Below are positions 10,110-18,984 of a stretch of DNA of 64,000 bases, in pieces. Made by a program: the position numbers and the translations under genes. Below the pieces are notes generated by a model that worked only from the letters and a program-made list of their open reading frames with translations, searched no databases and had not been told where the DNA came from. The stretch spans positions 16,863 through 80,862 of the forward strand of contig NZ_MJIL01000051.1 of the NCBI RefSeq assembly GCF_001939735.1, in the 5' to 3' direction. The DNA is from Photobacterium proteolyticum. Its GTDB lineage: Bacteria; Pseudomonadota; Gammaproteobacteria; Enterobacterales; Vibrionaceae. The stretch's first letter is position 1, and each line of letters starts with the position of its first letter.

Positions 10110-11516
10110 ATGAGTAACGAAACTCAAGGTAAAATGGGAGTCACGGCTATTGCACTATTTACTTTATGTGCAGTATTAGTCGTCGACACATTAACCGCCT
10201 CTGCCAGTATCGGTGTTAGTGCCATTGGCTGGTGGGTGTTGATGTTAATCTTTTTTGTCATCCCTTATGGGTTGATCACATCCGAATTAAGCACAACCTA
10301 CCCAGGCGATGGGGGGATCTACGATTGGGTAAAACAAGCGTTTAATTTCAAATGGGCAGTCCGCACCACATGGTTCTATTGGATCAATGTTGGCTTATGG
10401 ATGCCTGCTGTTTACATCATGTTTGCCGGAATGTTTGCCGAGTTATTTATGCCTGATCTCTCCCTATGGGGGCAGATCGCCATCTGTATCTTGCTAACCT
10501 GGCTAACCGTTTGGATTTGTAATGTGTCTGCCGATATTGGCGTCTGGGTAACGAACGTCGGTGCAGTGTTGAAAATCATAGTGATCGGAACACTCGGAGT
10601 GGGCGGCTTTGTCTATGCGATGAACAATGGTGTCGCTAATGAATTTAGCTTCTCAGCCATGATTCCAAATATGGATTCGGCTGTTTCCTTCTTACCTGCG
10701 ATTGTCTTTAACCTAATGGGCTTCGAGCTGGTTGCGACCATGACCAAAGAGATGAAAGATGTTCGCGACATGCCTAAAGCGGTCTTCCTTTCTATTGGCA
10801 TCACGGCCTTCCTCTACATCTTCGGTACCGTTGGTATTTTGATGGCTCTGCCTGTTGAAAGCATTGGCCTGGTCGCCGGCCTAATCGACACCTTCAAAAC
10901 CTTATTTGGTGACGGCGTATTCGGTACTGCCATGGTGTACTTGTTCGGCACACTCGCCCTGCTAACTCTTATCGGCAACATGGTGAGCTGGACAATGGGT
11001 GCAAGCCGAGCAGCTGCAGAAGCGGCACAAGAAGGTGAGTTGCCAGCCCCAGTGGCAAAAGTGTCAGAAAAAGGCTCACCAATCGGTGCAAACAACATTA
11101 CTGGTATCGTTTCAACCGTGGTGATTTTGTCTTACGCATTGTTTGCACAGGGCAATGATGACTTATTCTGGTCAATCTTCGCCTTCTCTAGCTGTATTTT
11201 CCTATTACCTTACTTGTTCATGTTCCCGGCGTATCTAAAACTGCGCCTCGTTGATGGCGAGCGTGAGCGTCCATTTCAAGTGCCAGGTGGCATGGCTGCC
11301 CAATGGGTAATGTCCATTGTGTGCTTCTTTGTCATCTTCCAGGCAGTCGTACTGTTTATCTTCCCGGAAGCACTTGACCTTACGGTCGCAGATTGGAGCT
11401 ATACCGGCCCCGTATTGGTAGGTGTCATCGCCACAATCTTGATTGGTGAATGGATTCTGCTAGGTGCACTAAAACGCAAAAAAGAACAAGTAGAACAGCA
11501 AGAAGCGAAGGCTTAG
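10110..11516 (+). CDS. aguD: APC-family agmatine/putrescine antiporter
   Basis: A polytopic inner-membrane transporter of the amino acid-polyamine-organocation family, about 12 hydrophobic segments over 468 aa, with a charged cytoplasmic C-terminus. Position at the head of an operon with agmatine deiminase and putrescine carbamoyltransferase indicates exchange of external agmatine for internal putrescine, as known for AguD. The start has a good AAGGAG site. The aguA start lies 15 bp downstream, so the two are co-transcribed. Substrate is inferred from context, not from residues. Confidence 0.87.
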   Translation: MSNETQGKMGVTAIALFTLCAVLVVDTLTASASIGVSAIGWWVLMLIFFVIPYGLITSELSTTYPGDGGIYDWVKQAFNFKWAVRTTWFYWINVGLWMPAVYIMFAGMFAELFMPDLSLWGQIAICILLTWLTVWICNVSADIGVWVTNVGAVLKIIVIGTLGVGGFVYAMNNGVANEFSFSAMIPNMDSAVSFLPAIVFNLMGFELVATMTKEMKDVRDMPKAVFLSIGITAFLYIFGTVGILMALPVESIGLVAGLIDTFKTLFGDGVFGTAMVYLFGTLALLTLIGNMVSWTMGASRAAAEAAQEGELPAPVAKVSEKGSPIGANNITGIVSTVVILSYALFAQGNDDLFWSIFAFSSCIFLLPYLFMFPAYLKLRLVDGERERPFQVPGGMAAQWVMSIVCFFVIFQAVVLFIFPEALDLTVADWSYTGPVLVGVIATILIGEWILLGALKRKKEQVEQQEAKA

Positions 11517-11531
11517 TTCAGGAGAAAAATC

Positions 11532-12623
11532 ATGAAAAAAGTGTTTACAACGACTCCAAAACAAGATGGTTTCAGAATGCCCGGTGAGCATGAGCCTCAT
11601 AGTGAAATTTGGATGGCATGGCCAGAGCGTACAGATAACTGGCGCAATGGCGCCAAGCCAGCACAAAGAGTGTTCGCCGATGTTGCAAAGCAAATTAGTA
11701 AAACGACTCCAGTGACGATGCTGGTGAGTTCAGAGCAATACGATAACGCGGTTTCTCGCTTGCCAGACGATATTCGGGTACTAGAGATTTCTACGGATGA
11801 CTCATGGATGCGTGATATTGGCGCGACATACGTCACCAACGACAAAGGTGAACGCCGTGGTGTCGACTGGGAGTTCAATGCATGGGGTGGGTTTGTTGAT
11901 GGCCTCTATTCACCATGGAATCGTGATGATCAGGTCGCACAAAAAATGTGTGAAGCAATCAGAGACTCACGTTACAGAGCGCCTATCGTTTTGGAAGGTG
12001 GTTCAATCCACGTTGATGGTGAAGGCACGCTCTATACCACTGAAGAGTGCCTCCTTCATGAAAGCCGCAACCCAGACTTAAGCAAAGAGGAACTCACTGC
12101 TGTTTTGTGCGAACACCTCAATGTTGACAAGGTAATTTGGCTGCCACGAGGGCTGTACAACGATGAAACTAACGGCCACGTCGACAACATTCTTCACGTC
12201 GTGAAGCCTGGCGAAGTCGTACTGACCTGGTGTGAGGATGAAAATGACCCTCAGTATGAAATTAGCCGTGAAGCTTACGATTATCTATCCAGCCAAACCG
12301 ATGCTAAAGGACGAAACATCATAGTGCATAAATTGCCGATGCCAGGCCCACTGTTTATGTCTGCTGAAGAAGCGGCAGGTATTGATATTGCAGAGGGAAT
12401 GGAGCGAGAGGCAGGCGAACGTTTGGCGGCTTCTTATGCCAACTACCTTATCACCAATAAGCAGATAGTACTGCCTCTGCTTGATGAGCGATATGACAAC
12501 GACGTCAAAGCGATATTAGAGGACATCTATCCGGGCTACGAGGTTAACGGTATACCTGCCCGTGAAATTTTACTTGGCGGCGGAAACATCCACTGTATTA
12601 CCCAGCAAGTACCAAAAATTTGA
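11532..12623 (+). CDS. aguA: Agmatine deiminase
   Basis: Hydrolyses agmatine to N-carbamoylputrescine and ammonia; a guanidine-modifying enzyme of the pentein fold. Signatures visible are DDSWMRDIGAT (about residues 89-99), EGGSIHVDGEGT, the NGHVDN histidine segment, and the C-terminal GGGNIHCITQ, whose cysteine (residue 355) is the expected nucleophile. 363 aa is the usual length. An AGGAG site precedes the ATG. It is the middle gene of aguD-aguA-aguB. Confidence 0.95.
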   Translation: MKKVFTTTPKQDGFRMPGEHEPHSEIWMAWPERTDNWRNGAKPAQRVFADVAKQISKTTPVTMLVSSEQYDNAVSRLPDDIRVLEISTDDSWMRDIGATYVTNDKGERRGVDWEFNAWGGFVDGLYSPWNRDDQVAQKMCEAIRDSRYRAPIVLEGGSIHVDGEGTLYTTEECLLHESRNPDLSKEELTAVLCEHLNVDKVIWLPRGLYNDETNGHVDNILHVVKPGEVVLTWCEDENDPQYEISREAYDYLSSQTDAKGRNIIVHKLPMPGPLFMSAEEAAGIDIAEGMEREAGERLAASYANYLITNKQIVLPLLDERYDNDVKAILEDIYPGYEVNGIPAREILLGGGNIHCITQQVPKI

Positions 12624-12707
12624 TTTAAATCTACTCCAACAACTTTCAATGAAACAAAAGGGGATGTTCGACAAGAAGATCCCCCGGATAAAACAAGGAA
12701 CATTATC

Positions 12708-13754
12708 ATGAAACTACCTTCTTCAAGCGCGACTGAACTAAACAAAGCAAACATGGAACACATGGTGTCAATGAAAGACTTCTCTGTTGAAGAGATGGAC
12801 AACATGATGGAGCTGATGACATACCTAAAACAAGCGCGCAGAGATAACGCCATCCCTCAGCTTTTCAAAGGCAAGTCTGTAGGGATGATTTTTGAGGCGG
12901 GCTCTACGCGTACTCGCGTTTCTTTTGAAGTGGCAGCGACGTTACTTGGCGGACACGCACTGTTCCTGTCTCCTAAAGACATCCACCTGGGCGGTAAGGA
13001 GTCTATTGATGATACTTCACGTGTACTATCACGCATGTGTGACATCATCATGGCGCGTACGAACAGTCCAGAAACTCTTGATGGCCTGTTAGAGATGTCA
13101 ACCGTGCCGGTAATCAACGGTCTGGATACTCGTTTCCACCCGACACAAATGCTTGCAGATCTTTATACCATCAGAGAGCACATTACAGATGGCCGCAGAC
13201 TGTCAGACCTGACTCTTGCCTTTATGGGCGATGCGACAGACGTATGCCGCTCACTGATGCTGACATGTGCAAAATACGGTATGGGCTTTAAGCAAATTGG
13301 TCCTAAGAAATACCATATGGAACCAGAGTGGGTAGAACTTGCAGAGTCTTTCTGTAAAGAGTCTGGTGGTCATATCGAGATCACGGATGATGTCGATCAG
13401 ATCAGCGAGTGTGATGTGGTTTACGGCGACAGCTTCTACTGGGTAACACAAATGGATGAAAAAGAAGAGCGTCTTGCTGCCTTCATGCCAGATTATGTGA
13501 TTACCGAAGAACTGATGGCGAAAGCTCGTCCTGGCGCAATGTTGTTGCACTGTCTACCTGCCAATGACAAAGAAGAGGTAACCCGTGGTGCGCTAGAAAG
13601 TGAATATTCTGTCGCATTCGATGAAGCTGAAAACCGTTTAACGGCTCAAATGGCTATCTTGGTATACTTCACCCACAAGCATGCGGTGATTCCAACAGAA
13701 GAGACCATTAAGCATCACGAAGAGAAGATCAACGGCTTCTTAAAAACGCTATAA
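12708..13754 (+). CDS. aguB: Putrescine carbamoyltransferase
   Basis: Phosphorolyses N-carbamoylputrescine to putrescine and carbamoyl phosphate, which feeds carbamate kinase. The carbamoyl-phosphate binding motif STRTR, the HPTQ motif and the LHCLPA motif of the transcarbamoylase family are all present. The C-terminal tail beyond the ornithine enzyme core fits the putrescine type. 348 aa is normal. An 84-bp gap with AAGGA separates it from aguA. An ornithine carbamoyltransferase cannot be excluded from sequence alone, but the agmatine context decides the call. Confidence 0.9.
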   Translation: MKLPSSSATELNKANMEHMVSMKDFSVEEMDNMMELMTYLKQARRDNAIPQLFKGKSVGMIFEAGSTRTRVSFEVAATLLGGHALFLSPKDIHLGGKESIDDTSRVLSRMCDIIMARTNSPETLDGLLEMSTVPVINGLDTRFHPTQMLADLYTIREHITDGRRLSDLTLAFMGDATDVCRSLMLTCAKYGMGFKQIGPKKYHMEPEWVELAESFCKESGGHIEITDDVDQISECDVVYGDSFYWVTQMDEKEERLAAFMPDYVITEELMAKARPGAMLLHCLPANDKEEVTRGALESEYSVAFDEAENRLTAQMAILVYFTHKHAVIPTEETIKHHEEKINGFLKTL

Positions 13755-13783
13755 TGCATAGCGATTAACCAATATTAAATAAC

Positions 13784-13813
13784 AAAGGCCTCTATTTATT
13801 AGGGGTCTTTTTA
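13784..13813 (+). terminator. Terminator of the aguDAB operon
   Basis: AAAGGCCTCT paired with AGGGGTCTTT (ten pairs including G-T), followed by T-rich sequence, 30 bp after the aguB stop. Confidence 0.75.
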
Positions 13814-14153
13814 TATTTTATGGCAACTATAGAAAGAAGATAAGAAACAGCTTTATCAAATTATCAGTTACCTCTGTAGTGATAAAAACGCAATATCGGT
13901 TTTTCTATGTTATTTCTTTAATGTATTTAAATGAAGCTAACACTTTTTATTCGAAACTAATGCTTAATCCGGAATGTTGACTCTAATAAAATTAAATTGT
14001 ACGTCACTTTATCTATTATAAAGTTATTAACCATTTGCAGTTTTAGCTATCCGAAATTACTTTTCATTTAAATAATACAAGAGCCAATAAAGAATTAACC
14101 TAAGCCAATACGAAGCAAATATTCTCTTACTCTACAACAGGATAAACGCCGAC
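13814..14153. other. Leader region of the triple RidA gene
   Basis: AT-rich and without an open frame of note. It contains AATATCGGTTTT at 13892-13903, the exact reverse complement of 12 bp in front of aguD, which suggests a shared operator. No promoter consensus is convincing. Confidence 0.5.
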
Positions 14154-15419
14154 ATGACCAGCAAGATCGTAAAACTTTCAAGAAATACTGAGAACGCACC
14201 GAAAGACTCAGCGTCAACACAGAGCGTTGCATTTTCTCACTATAATAATATTTCAGCGCAATTACCGATAGACCCTGCCACAGGGCTTATTGTAACTGGT
14301 GGGATCAAAGAGCAAACCAAACAGTGCCTGGATAATATCAAAGCCATTGTTGAAAGCATCGGCCACATGATGGACGATGTGGTTAAAGTCAATGTATTCG
14401 TTAAAAACATTGCTGATGTTGATGCCGTAAATGATGTCTACTCAAGCTTTTTCAATAGTTACCTTCCGACCCGAACAACTGTTGCGGTGGCTGCGCTGCC
14501 AATAAATGATGCATTGGTTCAAATCGATGCCGTTATTTCTAATGGCGAAGGTACCCCATCACAAGAGCCGTGTGACCTCATCAAACTGGTAAGAAATACA
14601 GACAATGCGCCACAAAGTGCTGTGTCTACACAAACGGTGGCGTTTTCTCACTACAATAATGTGTCTGCTCAATTACCGATTGATCCCAAAACGGGCCAGA
14701 TTGTTTCTGGCGGAATCAAAGAGCAAACAGGGCAGTGTCTACAGAACATCAAAGCGATTTTAGAGAGCATTGATGTTCCACTTGATGATATCGTCAAAGT
14801 AAACATCTTCCTAAAAGATCTTAACGATATTGAAGCCGTTAACGAGATCTATAGTACCTACTTCCCGGATTCCGCAATTGCGAGAGCTGTTGCCTATGTG
14901 CCTGCTCGCTCAGTGGTGGCAGCTTCTGCATTACCCATGGATGCTTTGGTACAGATAGACGCAGTGGTATCACACGGTGACGGTACTCCACCGCAAGAAG
15001 TAGAAGATCGTCATGGCATCGTTATCAAAGCCAACAATACAGATAGCGCTCCAATAAGTCCGTATTACACTCAAACGGTCGCGTTTTCTCATTACAACCA
15101 TATCGCAGTACAGCTACCCCTAGATCCTAAAACAGGCAAAGTTGTCGCTGGTGATGTAAAAGCCCAGACCAAACAATGCCTGGATAACATTAAGGCGATC
15201 GTAGAAAGCATTGATCATGTTATGGACGATGTTGTGAAAGTGAATGTTCAACTGACAGATATTGCTGATATTGATGCCGTCAATGACGTTTATGCCACCT
15301 ACTTCCAGGATGAACTACCAGCAAGAACAACAATTGGCGTTGAGTCTATTCCTATGTCGGCATCAGTTCAGATTGATGCCGTTGTGTCTAATGGTGAAGG
15401 GACGCCACCAAAACTATAA
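14154..15419 (+). CDS. Three fused RidA/YjgF-type domains
   Basis: 421 aa made of three tandem copies of a RidA (enamine/imine deaminase) domain, about residues 4-140, 142-285 and 288-421. Each copy repeats the pattern TQ-VAFSHYN, AQLP-DP-TG, QCL-NIKAI-ESI and VQIDAV. Ordinary RidA is about 130 aa and forms a trimer, so this chain may fold as one covalent trimer. The substrate-binding arginine of RidA is kept in each copy (R107, R252, R391); the usual glutamate of the final strand is aspartate (D125, D269, D408). Copy 2 has about eight extra residues near 240-248. It follows the agmatine operon and shares a motif upstream, so a role in removing reactive imines from polyamine breakdown is a reasonable guess only. 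Confidence 0.88.
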   Translation: MTSKIVKLSRNTENAPKDSASTQSVAFSHYNNISAQLPIDPATGLIVTGGIKEQTKQCLDNIKAIVESIGHMMDDVVKVNVFVKNIADVDAVNDVYSSFFNSYLPTRTTVAVAALPINDALVQIDAVISNGEGTPSQEPCDLIKLVRNTDNAPQSAVSTQTVAFSHYNNVSAQLPIDPKTGQIVSGGIKEQTGQCLQNIKAILESIDVPLDDIVKVNIFLKDLNDIEAVNEIYSTYFPDSAIARAVAYVPARSVVAASALPMDALVQIDAVVSHGDGTPPQEVEDRHGIVIKANNTDSAPISPYYTQTVAFSHYNHIAVQLPLDPKTGKVVAGDVKAQTKQCLDNIKAIVESIDHVMDDVVKVNVQLTDIADIDAVNDVYATYFQDELPARTTIGVESIPMSASVQIDAVVSNGEGTPPKL

Positions 15420-15448
15420 AAAGCAGCAAATAGTATAGTACTACGATA

Positions 15449-15491
15449 GAACACCCATTAATCTGAGGGCAACTCGGTTTAATGGGTGTTC
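15449..15491. repeat. Perfect 13-bp inverted repeat after the triple RidA gene
   Basis: GAACACCCATTAA at 15449-15461 and its exact reverse complement at 15479-15491, with a 17-nt loop. There is no strong T-run, so terminator function is possible but not certain. Confidence 0.6.
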
Positions 15492-15795
15492 AGTACTTTT
15501 GATACCAGCTCTTCGTCGTAACAGGCACGATAAATCCAGAAAAATAATAAGAGTATTAGGTATTGTCTCGCCTGACTTCATATACACTCGCCCCCAATTG
15601 TATCTCCATGCTAGTACAGGCATCACAAAATGGCTCTGTAGCGCAATTTTGGTTTATAAAACTTGAGCGCTTTACGTTATTATCCACCGCGTGATTTAAT
15701 CACGATGATAAATTGCACTGGAAGGGTGGACTCAGAGAGAGTTTCATGTTGCTTTGAGTGTGGTTAACCCGCATAAAATTAGAAGAGATTAGGTT
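15492..15795. other. Intergenic region without recognised content
   Basis: About 300 bp between the inverted repeat and the next gene. I see no gene or RNA here. A ribosome-binding stretch (AGAAGAGATTAGG) lies just before the TTG start of the next gene. Confidence 0.4.
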
Positions 15796-16344
15796 TTGCT
15801 AGAGCTAGTTACAGAAGTATTAGGTTGGACGTCAGTGGCGTTCTATATTTCCATCACTGTGTTTAACAGTATGAAGTTCACCCGATTTGCCGCATTTGGC
15901 TCTGCTGCGAACGATATCATCTGGTCTATTCTGATGGGCTGGTGGCCAAAATTGATCCTCAACCTGTCTGTAGCGGCAATTAACACTTACCGTTACGTCA
16001 ATGACTTTACCAAGGCAGCAAAAGTGGTGGTTAACTCATTGGCCGCGATTATGGCTGCTGCAATCATGTACATCGTGTATGTTGCTGTTACGGCGTTTAT
16101 TGCCGAGCCGACACTGCCTGTTGCCTTGCAGTTCATGGACTTGGGACTGATTGTTGCAGCGCTGTATATGACAACGCTACGTAAGTACCGGGCACTGATG
16201 CTGGTGTCAGGTTTCATCGGGATGGCAGCCTACTATGGCAACCCGCAAATGATGGTTATCAAGGCCATGGTCATCGGCATTATGTCTTACAAGCTGATTG
16301 CGCCAAGCCAACAGGAGAAAGGCGAGCTTGTTGCCCAAAATTAA
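15796..16344 (+). CDS. YgjV-like inner membrane protein
   Basis: 182 aa with about five to six hydrophobic segments. The order of features (a short N-terminal amphipathic start, the phrase FNSMKFTRFAAFGS, then WWPKLILNLSVAAINTYR) resembles the YgjV family of inner-membrane proteins of unknown function. The start codon is TTG with a purine-rich site upstream; I see no better ATG. It is a single gene, convergent with the MoxR gene and sharing a two-way terminator. Confidence 0.65.
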   Translation: MLELVTEVLGWTSVAFYISITVFNSMKFTRFAAFGSAANDIIWSILMGWWPKLILNLSVAAINTYRYVNDFTKAAKVVVNSLAAIMAAAIMYIVYVAVTAFIAEPTLPVALQFMDLGLIVAALYMTTLRKYRALMLVSGFIGMAAYYGNPQMMVIKAMVIGIMSYKLIAPSQQEKGELVAQN

Positions 16345-16431
16345 TCATTGCAGAAATGAATTAAGATAACGCTGATCAGTTAATGCCAAACAGTTAGGTT
16401 CATGATTCGTTGAATAAATCCTGGGCTTGGT

Positions 16432-16468
16432 AAAATACCCTCAAGCATGATGTTTGAGGGTATTTTTT
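16432..16468. terminator. Bidirectional terminator
   Basis: AAATACCCTCAA-gcatgatg-TTTGAGGGTATTT with A run on one side and T run on the other, between the convergent YgjV-like and MoxR genes. Confidence 0.88.
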
Positions 16469-16477
16469 ATGTTGGCT

Positions 16478-17587
16478 CTAAGCGGCCTGGCTAAGGAATA
16501 GCTGAGCCAGTTCGGCGTCTGCCAGGACGCCTTTCAGGCTGGTATTGCTTGAGTTCATCAAGTCCTGCATTAAGCCCAGACGCAAATCGTTCGGTAATAG
16601 ATCCATTTTGAGAAAAGCCTGGATATTGCCCATCTGGGTCTTGTTGACCTTTAGCCTGGACACCTCAAGGTAGTGGTGCAGTCTGGTGCAGAGTGTTGCC
16701 AGGATATCAATACGCGGGTTGCTGCTGCCGACAGTTTTGACGATCCGCGGACCAATTTCTTTGTCGAACTTTTTGCTGTCTATAATGGCCTTTGGTGATA
16801 CCAGCTTGCTGAGGTTTTGCTCAACGAAGGCGATAAATGCCGCGCAGGTCGTTTCGTCGAGGCACGATTGGGCCAGCATGTTTACCAGCGGTAGCTGCTC
16901 TTTCAGGTCGTCGATGGGTGCAATGCTCTGGAAAAACTGTACCAGCGAGCGGGGAGTGGTTCTCTCGCCATCGACCAGCTCCGGGTAGGTCAGTACAAAG
17001 TCGATACCGCGTGGATCTACGCCACTCCTTTCCGCCCACATTGCCCATGCCTTGGCATTAAACTCTATGGTCACATGCATCATACGGGTTAGCATCGCAT
17101 CATCCATTGGAGTGACTGAATAGTCACCGCCATCCGGGTTGGCAGTCAGCACTATCTGCCAGCCTTCTGGTAGCGTCCAGCTGATCAGCTCATGGTTTTG
17201 CAGTAGTTGCATAATGCCCCGCAGGATACGCTCATCGGCACGGTTAACGTCATCGATGAGCAGAATACCTGGCCCCGGTTCAGTCGGTACCCAATGAGGA
17301 GCGGCAAAGCGGGTGACCGTTTTACCGCTTTCCAATGTTTCGGTGATTGGCATTCCCAGCAAGTCTCCCATCTCTTCAAACTGAGCAGGTGCAATCGCGC
17401 ACCATTGCATCCCTTGCTCTTTGGCGATCTGTTCAACGAGTTGGGTTTTCCCGATCCCGTGGCGACCCCAGATACACACAGGAACGCTGCGTTTGCCATC
17501 AACAGGCAGAAGGTGTTCGACAAACTGGCGGACTTCCGGTGCCTGACAGCTCAGGCCGTAGTAAGTGTAATTGTGTTTGTGGCTCAT
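16478..17587 (-). CDS. MoxR-type AAA+ ATPase
   Basis: 369 aa AAA+ ATPase. Walker A is GRHGIGKT (about residues 41-48) and Walker B is ILLIDDVNRAD; a sensor segment LTANPDGGDYSV follows. MoxR ATPases work as chaperones with VWA-domain proteins that load or mature metal enzymes and complexes. Here the VWA partner gene lies directly upstream on the same strand but is truncated, leaving this ATPase probably without its partner. The ATPase itself looks intact. Confidence 0.82.
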   Translation of the reverse strand: MSHKHNYTYYGLSCQAPEVRQFVEHLLPVDGKRSVPVCIWGRHGIGKTQLVEQIAKEQGMQWCAIAPAQFEEMGDLLGMPITETLESGKTVTRFAAPHWVPTEPGPGILLIDDVNRADERILRGIMQLLQNHELISWTLPEGWQIVLTANPDGGDYSVTPMDDAMLTRMMHVTIEFNAKAWAMWAERSGVDPRGIDFVLTYPELVDGERTTPRSLVQFFQSIAPIDDLKEQLPLVNMLAQSCLDETTCAAFIAFVEQNLSKLVSPKAIIDSKKFDKEIGPRIVKTVGSSNPRIDILATLCTRLHHYLEVSRLKVNKTQMGNIQAFLKMDLLPNDLRLGLMQDLMNSSNTSLKGVLADAELAQLFLSQAA

Positions 17588-17610
17588 AAGAACTCGCTTA
17601 AGGGTCTAAT

Positions 17611-18090
17611 TCAGGATGCAGACATCGGGATCACGCGGCCGCTGCGGCGTAATTCGTTAAACGTATGTCCAGGCTCAGCGCTGTGCAGCAGCCATAACAG
17701 CGGTATACGAGGGGAGATTTCTGGTGCCGGAGCGCCTCCGTCAGTGAAGTAAATAAGGGCGTCGAATTTGTGCTGATTGGCGTAGGCGATAGGTGCGTTA
17801 AAATCAGTCCCTCCGCGACCATACACATTATCCGGGGTAATGCCCTTATACGGGTATGTCTGCTTTATCTCGGTATCGCACTCTTGTACGGTGATTTCGG
17901 CACCTGCCCGCCAGATGTGGCCAATTTCTTCAAAGAAGGTACTAAGTTGTTTGTTTTCGACACTGGCAGACGTGTCCACGGCAACTAACAGGCGCTGATG
18001 CGGCTGGATCTTTGTGCCGGGAGTGGTTCCGTATCGCTTGGACGGACGGCGAAGGGTATTTTTAACCGAAGTACGACGGCTGCTGTTACC
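17611..18090 (-). pseudogene. Truncated VWA-like protein (DUF2201 type), partner of MoxR
   Basis: The frame encodes the C-terminal part of a VWA-like family protein: a basic segment VKNTLRRPSKRYGTTPG, then AVDTSASV with the metal-ion (MIDAS) DxSxS motif, GRGGTDF and ALIYFTDGGAP. Family members have a long N-terminal domain ahead of this region (full length about 400 aa). Here the frame loses similarity at about nt 18090 and meets a stop at 18133-18135, and no ATG precedes the VWA core; only a GTG (17979) inside the domain would be available. The 5' two thirds are missing and the break abuts the start of the divergent LRR gene at 18127. Confidence 0.72.
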
Positions 18091-18126
18091 AGCACTATGC
18101 TGATGCCGCTGTTCTTGGTCCTCAAG

Positions 18127-18834
18127 ATGACTTCAGACAACGGCCTTCGTGCTCAGATAAAGGCGCTGCTGGCGGGTCATGGCAGCGAATTGTTCCAACT
18201 GGCTGTCAATGATCGTACTTTGTTTAACATGGTGCGTGGTGATAACGGTGAAGGTCTGCTATTGGTGCTTACCCAGAAAGAAGACTCACCTCAACGCCTT
18301 GCTATCATTAGCGAATTGATCGAAGGGGAGTGCCTGAACTGGAATAAAGGTTGTGGATTCAATGGTCAGCTAGAAGGTGCCAGCGAACAACGGATGACTG
18401 ATAGCCATCGTTATCCGGATATTTATATGCAGCATCAGAATATGTTGGGAGAGCCTAAAACCCGCCTGCCGAAGACCTTGCCGGTTTCGTCTAAAATTAC
18501 CGAGCTAAATCTGAGTAACTGTTACCTTGGTGCTTTGCCATTCGGTTTTGAGCTGTATACCGATGTGACAAAACTGAGTCTTCGGTTTAACCACCTTGAG
18601 GGGCTGCCAGCTAAGCTTGCCAAGTTAACCGAACTTGAAGAGCTGGATTTATCATATAACCACTTCGATGAGTTCCCTAAGGTACTGTTCAAGCTCAAGA
18701 AGCTGAAACAATTAGATTTCCGCCGTCCGAGCCAGCCAGACTACCGTACCGGTTATGGCAGTGGTTATGAGTCGGTAGCCGTACCACAGGCGTTCCGTGA
18801 TGCCTTCCCGGATTGTGAAATCCTAGAAGATTAA
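18127..18834 (+). CDS. Leucine-rich repeat protein
   Basis: 235 aa from the ATG at 18127. The N-terminal half is helical and unassigned. Residues about 120-205 form three to four leucine-rich repeats with the spacing L-x-L-x-N-x-L-x-x-L-P (for example around ITELNLSNCYL and LEELDLSYNHF). There is no signal peptide, so it is likely cytoplasmic; binding partner unknown. An in-frame GTG/ATG further upstream (from 17998) would overlap the truncated VWA gene, so I use 18127. No clear ribosome site is seen, and the promoter may have been created at the deletion junction. Confidence 0.7.
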   Translation: MTSDNGLRAQIKALLAGHGSELFQLAVNDRTLFNMVRGDNGEGLLLVLTQKEDSPQRLAIISELIEGECLNWNKGCGFNGQLEGASEQRMTDSHRYPDIYMQHQNMLGEPKTRLPKTLPVSSKITELNLSNCYLGALPFGFELYTDVTKLSLRFNHLEGLPAKLAKLTELEELDLSYNHFDEFPKVLFKLKKLKQLDFRRPSQPDYRTGYGSGYESVAVPQAFRDAFPDCEILED

Positions 18835-18844
18835 CGTTTAAACC

Positions 18845-18870
18845 GAGAGGGCTTAATCGCCCTCTTTTTA
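18845..18870 (+). terminator. Terminator of the LRR gene
   Basis: GAGGGC-ttaatc-GCCCTC followed by TTTTT, eleven bases after the stop codon. Confidence 0.85.
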
Positions 18871-18984
18871 AATCGGTGAGAGCCTGCTCGCTTGGCCAAT
18901 AGCAAAGTAACTCTCGCTGAAACGATCATCTTGAAGTAGCTTGGATATAAGAAAGTCAGCTTGTTATCAAATAGAACAGGAGTA

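Noticed and set aside
15449..15491. Integron attC recombination site
   Set aside because: No GTTRRRY / RYYYAAC core ends and no cassette array nearby.
17998..18126. Upstream extension of the LRR protein
   Set aside because: It overlaps the truncated VWA gene on the other strand, whose coding character is clear there, and has no ribosome site.
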